A stretch of DNA of 11,971 bases, from NCBI GenBank assembly GCA_019247865.1, contig JAFBAJ010000818.1, positions 1-11,971 of the forward strand. The letters run 5' to 3'. The notes under the pieces are model-generated. The model ran no database searches and had not been told where the DNA came from. It saw only the letters and a list, made by a program, of their open reading frames with translations. The number at the start of each line of letters is the position of its first letter. Position 1 is the stretch's first letter. Below, one piece after another: positions 1-5,785 of the stretch. Origin of the DNA: Acidobacteriota bacterium. Its GTDB lineage: Bacteria > Acidobacteriota > Blastocatellia > Pyrinomonadales > Pyrinomonadaceae. The position numbers were made by a program, and so were the translations under genes.

Positions 1-602
1 CGCGGCTCGCCCGTGTAGCAGATGGCGATGCGCCGTTCGAGCGTTGCCATCTCGACATCGAGCATTTCGCGCTCGATGCCATCGATGCCGAAGTGTATGC
101 CCGAGACGCCGCCGTAAAAGGCCGAGTAATAGTCCTGAAAGCCCGCCGGGACGCGGATCACAGTCGTCTCGACGTTGGCCGCGATGGTGATGAACCTGCT
201 CGCCGGATAACGATTGCCGACCAGATGATTGAGCGCGCCGATGCAGGCGATGTTGAGCGCGCTGGAACCGGCGAGCCCGGCTCCGGCCGGAGCCTCGCTG
301 TTGGCGATGAGATGAAAGCCGGTCGTCGGCTTGAAAAAGTGCACGAGCTTGGAGATGAGCTCCAGCCGCTCCTCGCGCACGAGGTCTTCGATGGCCGCCA
401 GCTCCGTCTCGAAAGCGACCTTGCGGTCGCGCGATTCCAGAATGATGCGGCCGTCGTCGCGCGTCTCGATGCGGCAATGCGCACGCAGGTTGATGGCGAA
501 GTTGACCGTCGCCGCGCCCGGATGGAAGAGGTACAGCGGCCAGATGTCGATGGTTCCTCCGGCCAGGTCAACTCGCGTCGGTGCAGATGATTCGATAATC
601 AT
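1..602 (-). CDS. GHMP-family sugar kinase, C-terminus cut by window edge
   Basis: This is an ATP-dependent small-molecule kinase of the GHMP superfamily (galactokinase, homoserine, mevalonate and phosphomevalonate kinases, including the heptose/fucose-kinase-like branch). Two hallmarks are visible. The N-terminal strand reads APTRVDLAGGTIDIWPLYLF at about residues 7-26, and the glycine/serine-rich phosphate loop reads PAGAGLAGSSAL at residues 105-116. A later IRVPAGFQDYYSAFYGG stretch resembles the substrate-side QD(x)YxAxYGG motif of sugar-1-kinases such as D-glycero-D-manno-heptose 7-phosphate kinase. The frame stays open for 200 codons to the left edge, so roughly the second half (C-terminal GHMP domain) is missing. 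The chosen ATG lies 18 bp after the dedA stop on the same strand, so co-transcription with dedA is likely. No clear Shine-Dalgarno motif precedes it. The family assignment is firm; the substrate is unknown. Confidence 0.85.
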   Translation of the reverse strand, partial: MIIESSAPTRVDLAGGTIDIWPLYLFHPGAATVNFAINLRAHCRIETRDDGRIILESRDRKVAFETELAAIEDLVREERLELISKLVHFFKPTTGFHLIANSEAPAGAGLAGSSALNIACIGALNHLVGNRYPASRFITIAANVETTVIRVPAGFQDYYSAFYGGVSGIHFGIDGIEREMLDVEMATLERRIAICYTGEP

Positions 603-620
603 ATTTTCAAGTGAACGTTT

Positions 621-1367
621 TCAATCTCCCTCGGCCTCGCCTCGTTTGCGCGGGACGTTCTTGGATGCAGCATCTTTGCGGCGCGGCGTCTGCGTCTTGA
701 AGTGCATGCGCTCCTGTATCTCTTCCCTGATCTCGTGGAGCTTCTCGCGCGCGTCGTGCTCGAGTTCCTGAATCCGCTCCGGGTTTGCTTCTTCGACCTT
801 CCGGCCGAGCCAGAAGCGTTCGGCCAGATAGAAGCCGGTGATGCCGAGGACGACGATCACCAGCAGGAAGAAACCGATCTGGTGAAAGTCGCCGATGAGC
901 CGCGTGATGGTGCTGCTGAAAAAATAGCCCGCGCCGCTCAGGATGAAGACCCACATCAAGCAGCTCGCAACCGCGAGCGGCAGAAAGCGCCAGAAGCGCA
1001 TTCGCCCGACGCCGTAAAAAACGCACGACGCAGTGCGCAGGCCGTAAATATATTTCGATAGAAAAATCGAGAGCGCCCCGAACTTGTCCGTCAGCCGCTC
1101 CAGGCGCGGCCTCGTCGCGCGGTAGAAACGGAAGCCGCGCACGCTCTTGCCGAAACCGCGCCCTCCCGTATAAGCGAGCGTGTCGGCCGTCGCGCCGCCG
1201 AGCGTGCCCGCGACGAGGACTTTGGCAAAGCTGTACTCGCCGAAAAATCCGCTGTGCGCCAGCACGCCGGCCAGGAGCAGCGTAATATCCCCCTCGATCA
1301 TGGCGAGAAAGAAGACCGCGTACAGGCCATACTGCCCTATGAGATCGTAGAACGGATGACTATCCAT
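621..1367 (-). CDS. DedA-family (SNARE-associated/VTT domain) membrane protein
   Basis: A 248-residue polytopic inner-membrane protein. It has hydrophobic segments at about residues 11-36, 47-70, 130-157 and 165-188, with an acidic MIEGD near residues 23-27 where DedA proteins carry a conserved functional glutamate. The GLRT...GVGRMRFWRF region before the third long hydrophobic segment matches the conserved arginine-containing DedA/VTT signature. Family members are linked to lipid flipping or scrambling, proton-motive-force maintenance and envelope stress tolerance. The C-terminal 60 or so residues are strongly charged and helical (EEANPERIQELEHDAREK and following), probably a cytoplasmic amphipathic or coiled tail that is longer than in minimal DedA proteins. 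It sits downstream of the stress-protein gene and just upstream of the sugar kinase. Its start is unusual: the ATG directly follows a hairpin plus T-run (1374-1446), and no Shine-Dalgarno motif is visible. Confidence 0.88.
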   Translation of the reverse strand: MDSHPFYDLIGQYGLYAVFFLAMIEGDITLLLAGVLAHSGFFGEYSFAKVLVAGTLGGATADTLAYTGGRGFGKSVRGFRFYRATRPRLERLTDKFGALSIFLSKYIYGLRTASCVFYGVGRMRFWRFLPLAVASCLMWVFILSGAGYFFSSTITRLIGDFHQIGFFLLVIVVLGITGFYLAERFWLGRKVEEANPERIQELEHDAREKLHEIREEIQERMHFKTQTPRRKDAASKNVPRKRGEAEGD

Positions 1368-1446
1368 AAAAAGCAGGGATGAAAGCCGGGAGCGGAAGGA
1401 TAAAAGGCATGCCCTTCATCCTTCCGCACTCAGCCTTCATCCCCTG
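1368..1446 (-). terminator. Large nested hairpin with T-run between uspA-like gene and dedA
   Basis: Read on the minus strand, an outer arm at 1446-1433 pairs with 1386-1374 (about 13 pairs with one bulged G and one G-U wobble). After symmetrical 5-nt internal loops comes a perfect 10-bp inner stem (1427-1418 with 1401-1392), topped by a small AAGG/CCTT apex around the palindrome GGCATGCC (1406-1413). The structure is followed at once by CTTTTT and then the dedA ATG. This is the form of a Rho-independent terminator or attenuator for the stress-protein gene, whose TGA stop (1430-1432) lies inside the structure. The stem is longer and more elaborate than ordinary terminators, so it may instead be a dispersed palindromic repeat. 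Pairings were read by eye and folding energy was not computed. Confidence 0.6.
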
Positions 1447-1894
1447 TTTCATTCTGTTTGACGACGAGCACTGGGCACGGCGCGTGGCGGACGACCGATT
1501 CGGCGGTCGAGCCGAACAGGATGCGTCCGAGACCCGTGCGCCCGTGCGACGCGATGACGATCAAATCAACCTGGCGTTCCTGCGCCACGCGCACGATCTC
1601 AGCCGCCGCGTCGCCGTGCACGATGACCTCTTCGACCAACAGTCCCTCGCACTCCCGACACGCGCCGATCTTAGGCAGCTCGCGCTCGGCCGATTCCTCC
1701 AACTGCTCGCTGAGGTCTGCGATGGGCAGCGGCTCGGTCAGGCCCGTGTAGCCGACCGTCGGCATCACCGGCTCGATCACGTGCACGCAGATGATCCGGG
1801 CCGCAAACTTGCGCGCCAGCGAGGACGCGTAAGAGAGCGCGTGCGCCGCGCAGTCGCTGAAATCCGTCGGCAGCAAGATAGAATTAATCTGCAT
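1430..1894 (-). CDS. Universal stress protein, UspA family (single domain)
   Basis: A 154-residue protein of usual length for one Usp domain. It starts MQINSILLPTDFSDCAAHAL, the typical first beta strand with the conserved DFS...A motif. Near the C-terminus it has ASHGRTGLGRILFGSTAESV followed by APCPVLVV. This matches the nucleotide-binding G-2x-G-9x-G(S/T) motif of ATP-binding Usps with Ala in place of the first Gly, a common variant. A short insertion with EGLLVEEVIVHGDAA is normal for the class. The product is a cytoplasmic adenine-nucleotide-binding dimer associated with stress survival. The gene diverges from the ROK kinase gene. Its ATG has no strong Shine-Dalgarno motif. A candidate promoter lies 50-80 bp upstream, and a terminator-like hairpin overlaps the end of the gene. 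Confidence 0.93.
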   Translation of the reverse strand: MQINSILLPTDFSDCAAHALSYASSLARKFAARIICVHVIEPVMPTVGYTGLTEPLPIADLSEQLEESAERELPKIGACRECEGLLVEEVIVHGDAAAEIVRVAQERQVDLIVIASHGRTGLGRILFGSTAESVVRHAPCPVLVVKQNETGDEG

Positions 1895-1932
1895 ATCGTC
1901 AAGGGACAGCTCAAAGCGCAGATCAAAAATTT

Positions 1933-1971
1933 AACAAAGCACAGCTCATTCTACACGCAGAGAGCTTTGTT
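1933..1971. repeat. Inverted repeat flanking the stress-gene -10 box
   Basis: AACAAAGC (1933-1940) and GCTTTGTT (1964-1971) are perfect 8-bp inverted copies separated by 23 bp. A second nested pair, AGCTC (1943-1947) and GAGCT (1962-1966), lies inside. The pair brackets the candidate minus-strand -10 (1948-1953) and abuts the plus-strand -35. It could be an operator for a regulator with two half-sites, or a hairpin in an RNA. It may also be chance in a short AT-rich stretch. Confidence 0.4.
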
Positions 1972-1977
1972 TGACAG
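1948..1977 (-). promoter_or_regulatory. Candidate sigma-70 promoter for the universal stress gene
   Basis: On the minus strand, CTGTCA (1977-1972, 4 of 6 matches to TTGACA) is followed after 18 bp by TAGAAT (1953-1948, 5 of 6 matches to TATAAT). Its -35 box overlaps the -35 box of the divergent ROK-gene promoter, so the two would compete or be co-regulated. The predicted transcript would have a leader of about 50 nt. The -35 match is modest and the call rests on sequence only. Confidence 0.4.
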
Positions 1978-1999
1978 CCCTTAAACCGTCAACTAGAAT
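1971..1999 (+). promoter_or_regulatory. Near-consensus sigma-70 promoter for the ROK kinase gene
   Basis: TTGACA (1971-1976, perfect -35) is followed by exactly 17 bp and then TAGAAT (1994-1999, 5 of 6 to TATAAT). Transcription would start near 2006 and give a leader of about 55 nt before the ATG at 2062. This is the best housekeeping promoter in the window. It stands in an intergenic region that is visibly more AT-rich than the flanking genes. Confidence 0.75.
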
Positions 2000-2061
2000 G
2001 CAGGCAGCCTCTTGCCTGAGCAAATTTTTCTGGAACGTGTGCCTGAAAGGCTCCTGTTAAC

Positions 2062-3027
2062 ATGACCGGCTCGCTGCCAGCAAATGGGAACTACATTGGC
2101 GTTGATGTCTCCGGCGTGACCCTGCGCGCCGCGCTCGTCTCGAACGCCGGCGAGGTGGTCCAACGCCGCGAAGCGCCGCTCGAACGCGAGGCTGTGGCCG
2201 CACAGATCGCGGGCATCGTCGCGGAGCTGCGCGATGCTGCGGGCATCGTCGCCGCGCTCGGAGTCGGCATTCCCGGACTCGTCAATCGCCAGACGGATCG
2301 CGTGCTCGTCTCGACAGACCTCCCGCACCTGGTGCGCGGCAACCTGCACACGGAGCTGATGGAAGCGACCGGCCTGCGCGTCGAGCTGGAGAACGATGCC
2401 AACGCCGGAGCTTACGGCGAATATCAGGTCGGCGCTGGACGCGGCAGCCGCGATATGTTCTACATCACCATCGGGATGGGCATCGGCGGCGCGATCATCC
2501 TCGACGGCAAGCCCTGGCTCGGCGCGAGCGGCTTCGCCGGAGAGTTCGGCCACATCACCATCGACACCGAAGGCATCGAGTGCGTCTGCGGCAACACGGG
2601 TTGTCTGGAGACAGTCGCCTCTGCGCCCAACATCGTGCGGCGCACGCACGAGCGGCTCTACAGAGACTCCACCTCCTCGCTCTCCAAGCTCGCGGTCAAC
2701 AAGGATTTTACCGCCGCGGACATCGCGCGCGAGGCCCGCGCGGGCGACGACTTTGCGCTGATGATGGTCGAGCGCACAGGCAAATACATCGGCGCGGCCG
2801 TGGCGAGCGTCATCAACCTTTTAAATCTGGAACGCATCGTGCTCGGCGGCGGCGTGATGGAGGCCGGAGACCTGATCCTCAACCCGATCATCCGCGAAGC
2901 CGGACGCAGAGCCTTCCAGCCCTGCTTTGAAGCCACACAGATCGTCGCCGCAGCCCTCGGCACTGACTCCGTCTCCATCGGCGCAGCCCTCCTCGCGCGC
3001 GACGCCGCGACCACGATGACGCGATAA
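2062..3027 (+). CDS. ROK-family sugar kinase (glucokinase-like)
   Basis: A 321-residue cytoplasmic kinase, the usual length for ROK enzymes, which phosphorylate glucose, N-acetylglucosamine, N-acetylmannosamine, fructose or similar sugars with ATP. The N-terminal phosphate-binding strand is YIGVDVSG (residues 11-18). The ENDAN motif places the catalytic aspartate at D112. The ROK zinc site is complete, with GEFGH (His164) followed by C174-x-C176-G-x-x-G-C181-LE. The C-terminal adenosine-binding region includes LERIVLGGGVMEAG. There is no N-terminal helix-turn-helix, so it is an enzyme rather than a ROK repressor. A near-consensus promoter lies upstream. The start ATG has only a loose purine-rich stretch (GAAAGG, about 12 nt away). 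It is the last gene before the injection-system locus, and no obvious terminator follows it. The sugar specificity cannot be read from the sequence. Confidence 0.92.
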   Translation: MTGSLPANGNYIGVDVSGVTLRAALVSNAGEVVQRREAPLEREAVAAQIAGIVAELRDAAGIVAALGVGIPGLVNRQTDRVLVSTDLPHLVRGNLHTELMEATGLRVELENDANAGAYGEYQVGAGRGSRDMFYITIGMGIGGAIILDGKPWLGASGFAGEFGHITIDTEGIECVCGNTGCLETVASAPNIVRRTHERLYRDSTSSLSKLAVNKDFTAADIAREARAGDDFALMMVERTGKYIGAAVASVINLLNLERIVLGGGVMEAGDLILNPIIREAGRRAFQPCFEATQIVAAALGTDSVSIGAALLARDAATTMTR

Positions 3028-3350
3028 CAGATTAAGCTGCCTTTCACCAACTTCCGCCTAGACAATTGAATGTCGCGGCTGGACAAATTTGTCCACCCAG
3101 GATTTCCAGCAGAAAAAGAGGGAAAACCAGTCTCTACTCAAGCGCCGGTCTCTGCGCAGGTAAGACAATAATATCCTCTAGCCTTGCATCGTGCCTCCCG
3201 TATCTCACAGTTCTGCGCGCCGGAACGGCGATTGCTAAGTCCTGAGTGCGAATACGCAAGTCTCATGATGGAGAAGACGCACACGCTCACAGGAACGTCA
3301 TCGCCGACACACATAACGCAGAAGCTCAAGCTGAGCCTCGGAGGTGAATA
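3028..3350. other. Non-coding spacer / leader ahead of the eCIS operon
   Basis: This stretch of about 320 bp contains no credible gene. It holds the TGGACA-type palindrome at 3080-3095, a small GC hairpin (CGCCG, 3-nt loop, CGGCG at 3218-3230) and an AT-rich AATAAT at 3167-3172 that could serve as a -10 but has no recognisable -35 at the right distance. A strong Shine-Dalgarno GGAGGTGA (3340-3347) fixes the start of the next gene at 3351. No intrinsic terminator for the ROK gene is seen. The operon promoter must lie here unless transcription reads through from the ROK gene, but I cannot place it with confidence. Confidence 0.6.
3080..3095. promoter_or_regulatory. Perfect 16-bp palindrome, candidate operator
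   Basis: TGGACAAATTTGTCCA is a perfect dyad. Six bases upstream lies an imperfect relative, GACAATTGAATGTC (3061-3074), with the same GACA...TGTC arms. Two dyads with shared half-site sequence in 35 bp, placed in the spacer before the eCIS operon, look like binding sites for a dimeric repressor or activator. The palindrome is not followed by a T-run, so it is not an intrinsic terminator. I do not recognise the site as belonging to a known regulator. Confidence 0.5.
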
Positions 3351-4115
3351 ATGCCCGATCCCCCTCAAAGTCCTGACCAAAAGCTGGAAGAACTGAAGAA
3401 GCAACTGGAGCAGAGCAGTACGGAACTGAACCAGTTGACCAGGAAGCGGGATACGCTCAAGGCGGATGTCGACGCGCTCTCGAAGACCGTCGAGGAGATC
3501 AAGAAAACCAGCACCGATTACGGGCAGGGCGAGGCGGGCTTGAAGACCGCGCAACAGGAGTATGAGCACTATTTCCAGACGAAGAAGCACATGCTCGAAG
3601 CCGAACTCGGCGAGAAGACGGAGAAGATCGTCGCGTTGATCGCCACGGTTGACGACAAAATAAAGCAGAAGCGCGCCGAGGTCGCCGCCTTGCGGGAGAC
3701 GGCCACGAAGGCCGAGAGCAACAAGGAGGCTGCGAAAAAGACGCTCGAACAGAAGCAGCAGGATTACAACAATCTCAAGAACAAACGCGCGAATCTGGCT
3801 GCGAATCTTCAAAAACTCAAAGACCTCAAAGTCCGGATCGAACAGTTCGACGATGAAACCAAGCCGGCCAGCATGTATGTCCTGCTCCTGGAACTGAAGA
3901 AAGTTCTGGACGACACGAAGATTCCTTCGCCGGAGGAATACAAGAAGGCACTGGACGAGGCCACCAAGGCGCTGGAAAACGCGACGGCTCAGGTCGAGTC
4001 CACCAAGACGGCGGCCAGGACGAGCCAGGAGGCGCTGGCGAAGGCTGAAAATGAGCTCAAGGAGTCGGAGCAGAAACGGCTCGATAACATTCTAGGGGCA
4101 GCGGAAAAGGTCTGA
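3351..4115 (+). CDS. Long coiled-coil protein of unknown function, eCIS operon leader
   Basis: A 254-residue protein with no recognised domain. It is almost entirely heptad-like and rich in Lys, Glu, Ala, Gln and Leu. Coiled-coil stretches run from about residues 9-55, 60-170 and 200-250. A short more hydrophobic helix around residues 172-190 (SMYVLLLELKKVL) interrupts them and is followed by a Pro break (IPSPEEY). It has no Cys, no Trp, no signal peptide and no membrane segment. The start is set by a strong GGAGGTGA seven bases upstream. It is the first gene of the run, 69 bp before the tail-terminator gene and in the same direction, so it is likely co-expressed with the particle. Possible roles are scaffold, chaperone, length or anchoring factor, or cargo; none is proven. 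SMC/chromosome-segregation hits to such a protein would reflect only coiled-coil composition. Confidence 0.8.
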   Translation: MPDPPQSPDQKLEELKKQLEQSSTELNQLTRKRDTLKADVDALSKTVEEIKKTSTDYGQGEAGLKTAQQEYEHYFQTKKHMLEAELGEKTEKIVALIATVDDKIKQKRAEVAALRETATKAESNKEAAKKTLEQKQQDYNNLKNKRANLAANLQKLKDLKVRIEQFDDETKPASMYVLLLELKKVLDDTKIPSPEEYKKALDEATKALENATAQVESTKTAARTSQEALAKAENELKESEQKRLDNILGAAEKV

Positions 4116-4184
4116 GTTGGAGGACGCGTACCATCTCGACCGGTGAGCGCAGGCTCTCGCTGTTCGCAGAGGTGACGGTGACTG

Positions 4185-4817
4185 ATGAGCGATTACACGA
4201 TCTTGCGCGAGGTCAGCGAGGCGTTGCGGCTGGTGCTCTGGGAAGCCATCAACGCCGACAGCGTCGTGCGCAACATCGTCAACAGCGAATCGCATATCGT
4301 GTTCAGTAATCCGACCGAGACGGCCCGCAACTCGGACAATCGCCTCTCGCTCTGGCTCTACCAGATCACCGAGAACGAGCACCTGAAGAACCAGCCGCTC
4401 ACACGCGCCGCGCAGCAACCGCCGCCGCCACCGCCGGGAGTGAACGGGCGCGAAGCGCTGCAACTGCCGCCCCTCGCGCTCAACCTCTCTTTTCTGGTGA
4501 CACCGTTCGCGCCGACCCCGGAGGGCGACCACATTCTGCTCGGCAAAGTGATGCAGGTCTTCTATGACAACGCGATTATCGTTTTGAGCGATCTGGTGAA
4601 CAACATCTCCGAAGAGTTGCGCCTGATCTTTTGCCGCTTGTCGCTCGAAGAGCTGACGCGCATCTGGGAGGCTTTGCGCGAGCCTTATCGTCTTTCGGTG
4701 TGCTACCTGATCCGGGTCATGCGCATCGACTCGCAACGCGCGCCGGAGACAGCGCGCGTCCTCGAACGCGTCGCGGGCTTTAGCGACAACCCGCTCGGCG
4801 TCGCGAGCGTGGCTTAA
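4185..4817 (+). CDS. Pvc16/Afp16-type tail-terminator protein (DUF4255)
   Basis: A 210-residue protein with the Pvc16 N-terminal family pattern. It has an N-terminal helix (ILREVSEALRLVLWEAI), then IVFSNPTETARNSDNRLSLWLYQITENEHLKNQ at about residues 44-76, the conserved core in which an LY(x)I-x-EN motif ends a strand. Near the end is ELTRIWEALREPYRLSVCYLIRVMRID, the typical closing segment. In Afp and PVC particles this protein forms the hexameric cap that ends tube and sheath growth distal to the baseplate. A six-proline run (residues 79-84) lies in the loop between the two halves. GAGGTG at 4169-4174 precedes the ATG, and a stop codon six bases upstream in frame rules out a longer N-terminus. 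Unlike in Afp, where the cap gene is last, here it stands near the start of the operon. Confidence 0.9.
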   Translation: MSDYTILREVSEALRLVLWEAINADSVVRNIVNSESHIVFSNPTETARNSDNRLSLWLYQITENEHLKNQPLTRAAQQPPPPPPGVNGREALQLPPLALNLSFLVTPFAPTPEGDHILLGKVMQVFYDNAIIVLSDLVNNISEELRLIFCRLSLEELTRIWEALREPYRLSVCYLIRVMRIDSQRAPETARVLERVAGFSDNPLGVASVA

Positions 4818-4838
4818 AGTGCAGAGGATTAAAAAGTG

Positions 4839-5765
4839 ATGACCGCGTACGAAATCCGCCGCCTCTCAGCGAGCCTCATCTTCGACCTCGAAGATCGCTT
4901 CGCGCGTGCGCGCGGCGTCCGCGGGCCGCACCCCAGGCCAATCGAGCCGATCAGATTCTTCGTCACGGCGGAGATCATCGGGGGCGTCGGCGGCATCCGG
5001 CAGGATTTTGTCCGGCCGCTTGAACTCGTCGTCCAGCGCAACCCTGGCGGTTATTACTGCTTCTTCGGCACGGTCAGAATGCCGGACGGCTCAACCCGTC
5101 GGGGCGCACTCGCGCCGGGCGCTTACGCCGTCCGTGCCGAGAGCCGTTTCTACCAGCGCGTCGAGCGTGAAGATGTCGTCCTGCCCACGCCCGGCAGCTC
5201 ATATTTCTACGATCTGCCGCCCGGCTACGCGTACCCTTTTCCGACCGAAAGCACGCTCACGGGCGGGCGCGGGTTGACGCTGCTGCGCGGGGGGCTGTAC
5301 GAGACTGACGGCCGGGGCGTCGCGGGGGCGACGATTGAGGTCATCGGCCTGAGCGAGCCCTACCTGACGGACGAGACAGGCCAGTGGGTGCTGCTCTTTG
5401 CAGACACGCAGGCGTCCACCAACGTCACCGTCCGCGTCACCTTTCCAGATGCTACGTTCGAGGATGTGCTGAACGTGCCGATCGTGCAGGGCACAGAGAC
5501 GGGGCTGGCGCAAACTGCTTTGCGCGGGCGCGTGCTGTCGGGCGCGGGGCTCGCGCTCCCCGGCGCGCGGGTCGAAGTGCAGGGGCAACCCGGTCAGGTG
5601 GCGACCGCGAGCGACGGCGGCTGGTTCTACTATTTCGGCGTCAATCAGGGAGCGGCGCCCGTCGATGTCAACGCGCTGCTGCCCGACGGCCAGACGCTGA
5701 CGGAGAATAATATACAGGTACAACCACGGGCGACGGTGGTCGTGCCAACCTTTCAGTTCCCATAA
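4839..5765 (+). CDS. Two-domain carboxypeptidase-regulatory-like beta protein of the eCIS locus
   Basis: A 308-residue protein. The N-terminal half (about residues 1-140) contains YYCFFGTVRMPDGS and GAYAVRAESRFYQ, a beta-rich region I do not recognise as a named family. Two repeated beta-sandwich units follow. Each has the carboxypeptidase-regulatory-like/transthyretin-like signature of LRG, then a variable turn, then GA-x-(V/I)EV-x-G, a T/A-(S/D)-(D/E)-x-G-x-W turn and a closing strand: residues 149-218 and 228-end. There is no signal peptide. Such domains act as adhesive or structural modules. Its place between the cap gene (21 bp upstream) and sheath 1 (20 bp downstream) suggests a particle-associated part, perhaps cap decoration, but this is inference. 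GTG at 4836 could also serve as start; ATG at 4839 is preferred, with GAGGA at 4824-4828 as ribosome binding site. Confidence 0.78.
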   Translation: MTAYEIRRLSASLIFDLEDRFARARGVRGPHPRPIEPIRFFVTAEIIGGVGGIRQDFVRPLELVVQRNPGGYYCFFGTVRMPDGSTRRGALAPGAYAVRAESRFYQRVEREDVVLPTPGSSYFYDLPPGYAYPFPTESTLTGGRGLTLLRGGLYETDGRGVAGATIEVIGLSEPYLTDETGQWVLLFADTQASTNVTVRVTFPDATFEDVLNVPIVQGTETGLAQTALRGRVLSGAGLALPGARVEVQGQPGQVATASDGGWFYYFGVNQGAAPVDVNALLPDGQTLTENNIQVQPRATVVVPTFQFP

Positions 5766-5785
5766 GCTGAGTGAGGAGATTCGAC

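Noticed and set aside
93..590. A 165-codon plus-strand frame at the left edge
   Set aside because: The opposite strand carries the GHMP kinase with both signature motifs. The plus product is composition-biased and lacks any motif.
1379..1984. A 201-codon plus-strand frame over the stress gene
   Set aside because: It covers the UspA-family gene in antisense and starts inside the hairpin. There is no recognisable domain.
1993..2649. A 218-codon minus-strand frame opposite the ROK gene
   Set aside because: The ROK frame has catalytic Asp and the full zinc motif; the opposite frame has nothing recognisable.
3080..3120. Palindrome as an intrinsic terminator of the ROK gene
   Set aside because: The stem is AT-centred with no loop and is followed by an A-rich rather than a T-rich stretch on the plus strand.
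3160..3180. AT-rich AATAAT as -10 of an eCIS promoter
   Set aside because: No -35 match at 16-18 bp upstream. It is kept only as a note in the spacer entry.
3138..3812. A 224-codon minus-strand frame with Leu-rich, membrane-like stretches
   Set aside because: The Leu-rich runs are the complement of Lys/Glu/Gln codons of the coiled-coil gene at 3351. There is no ribosome binding site or homology.
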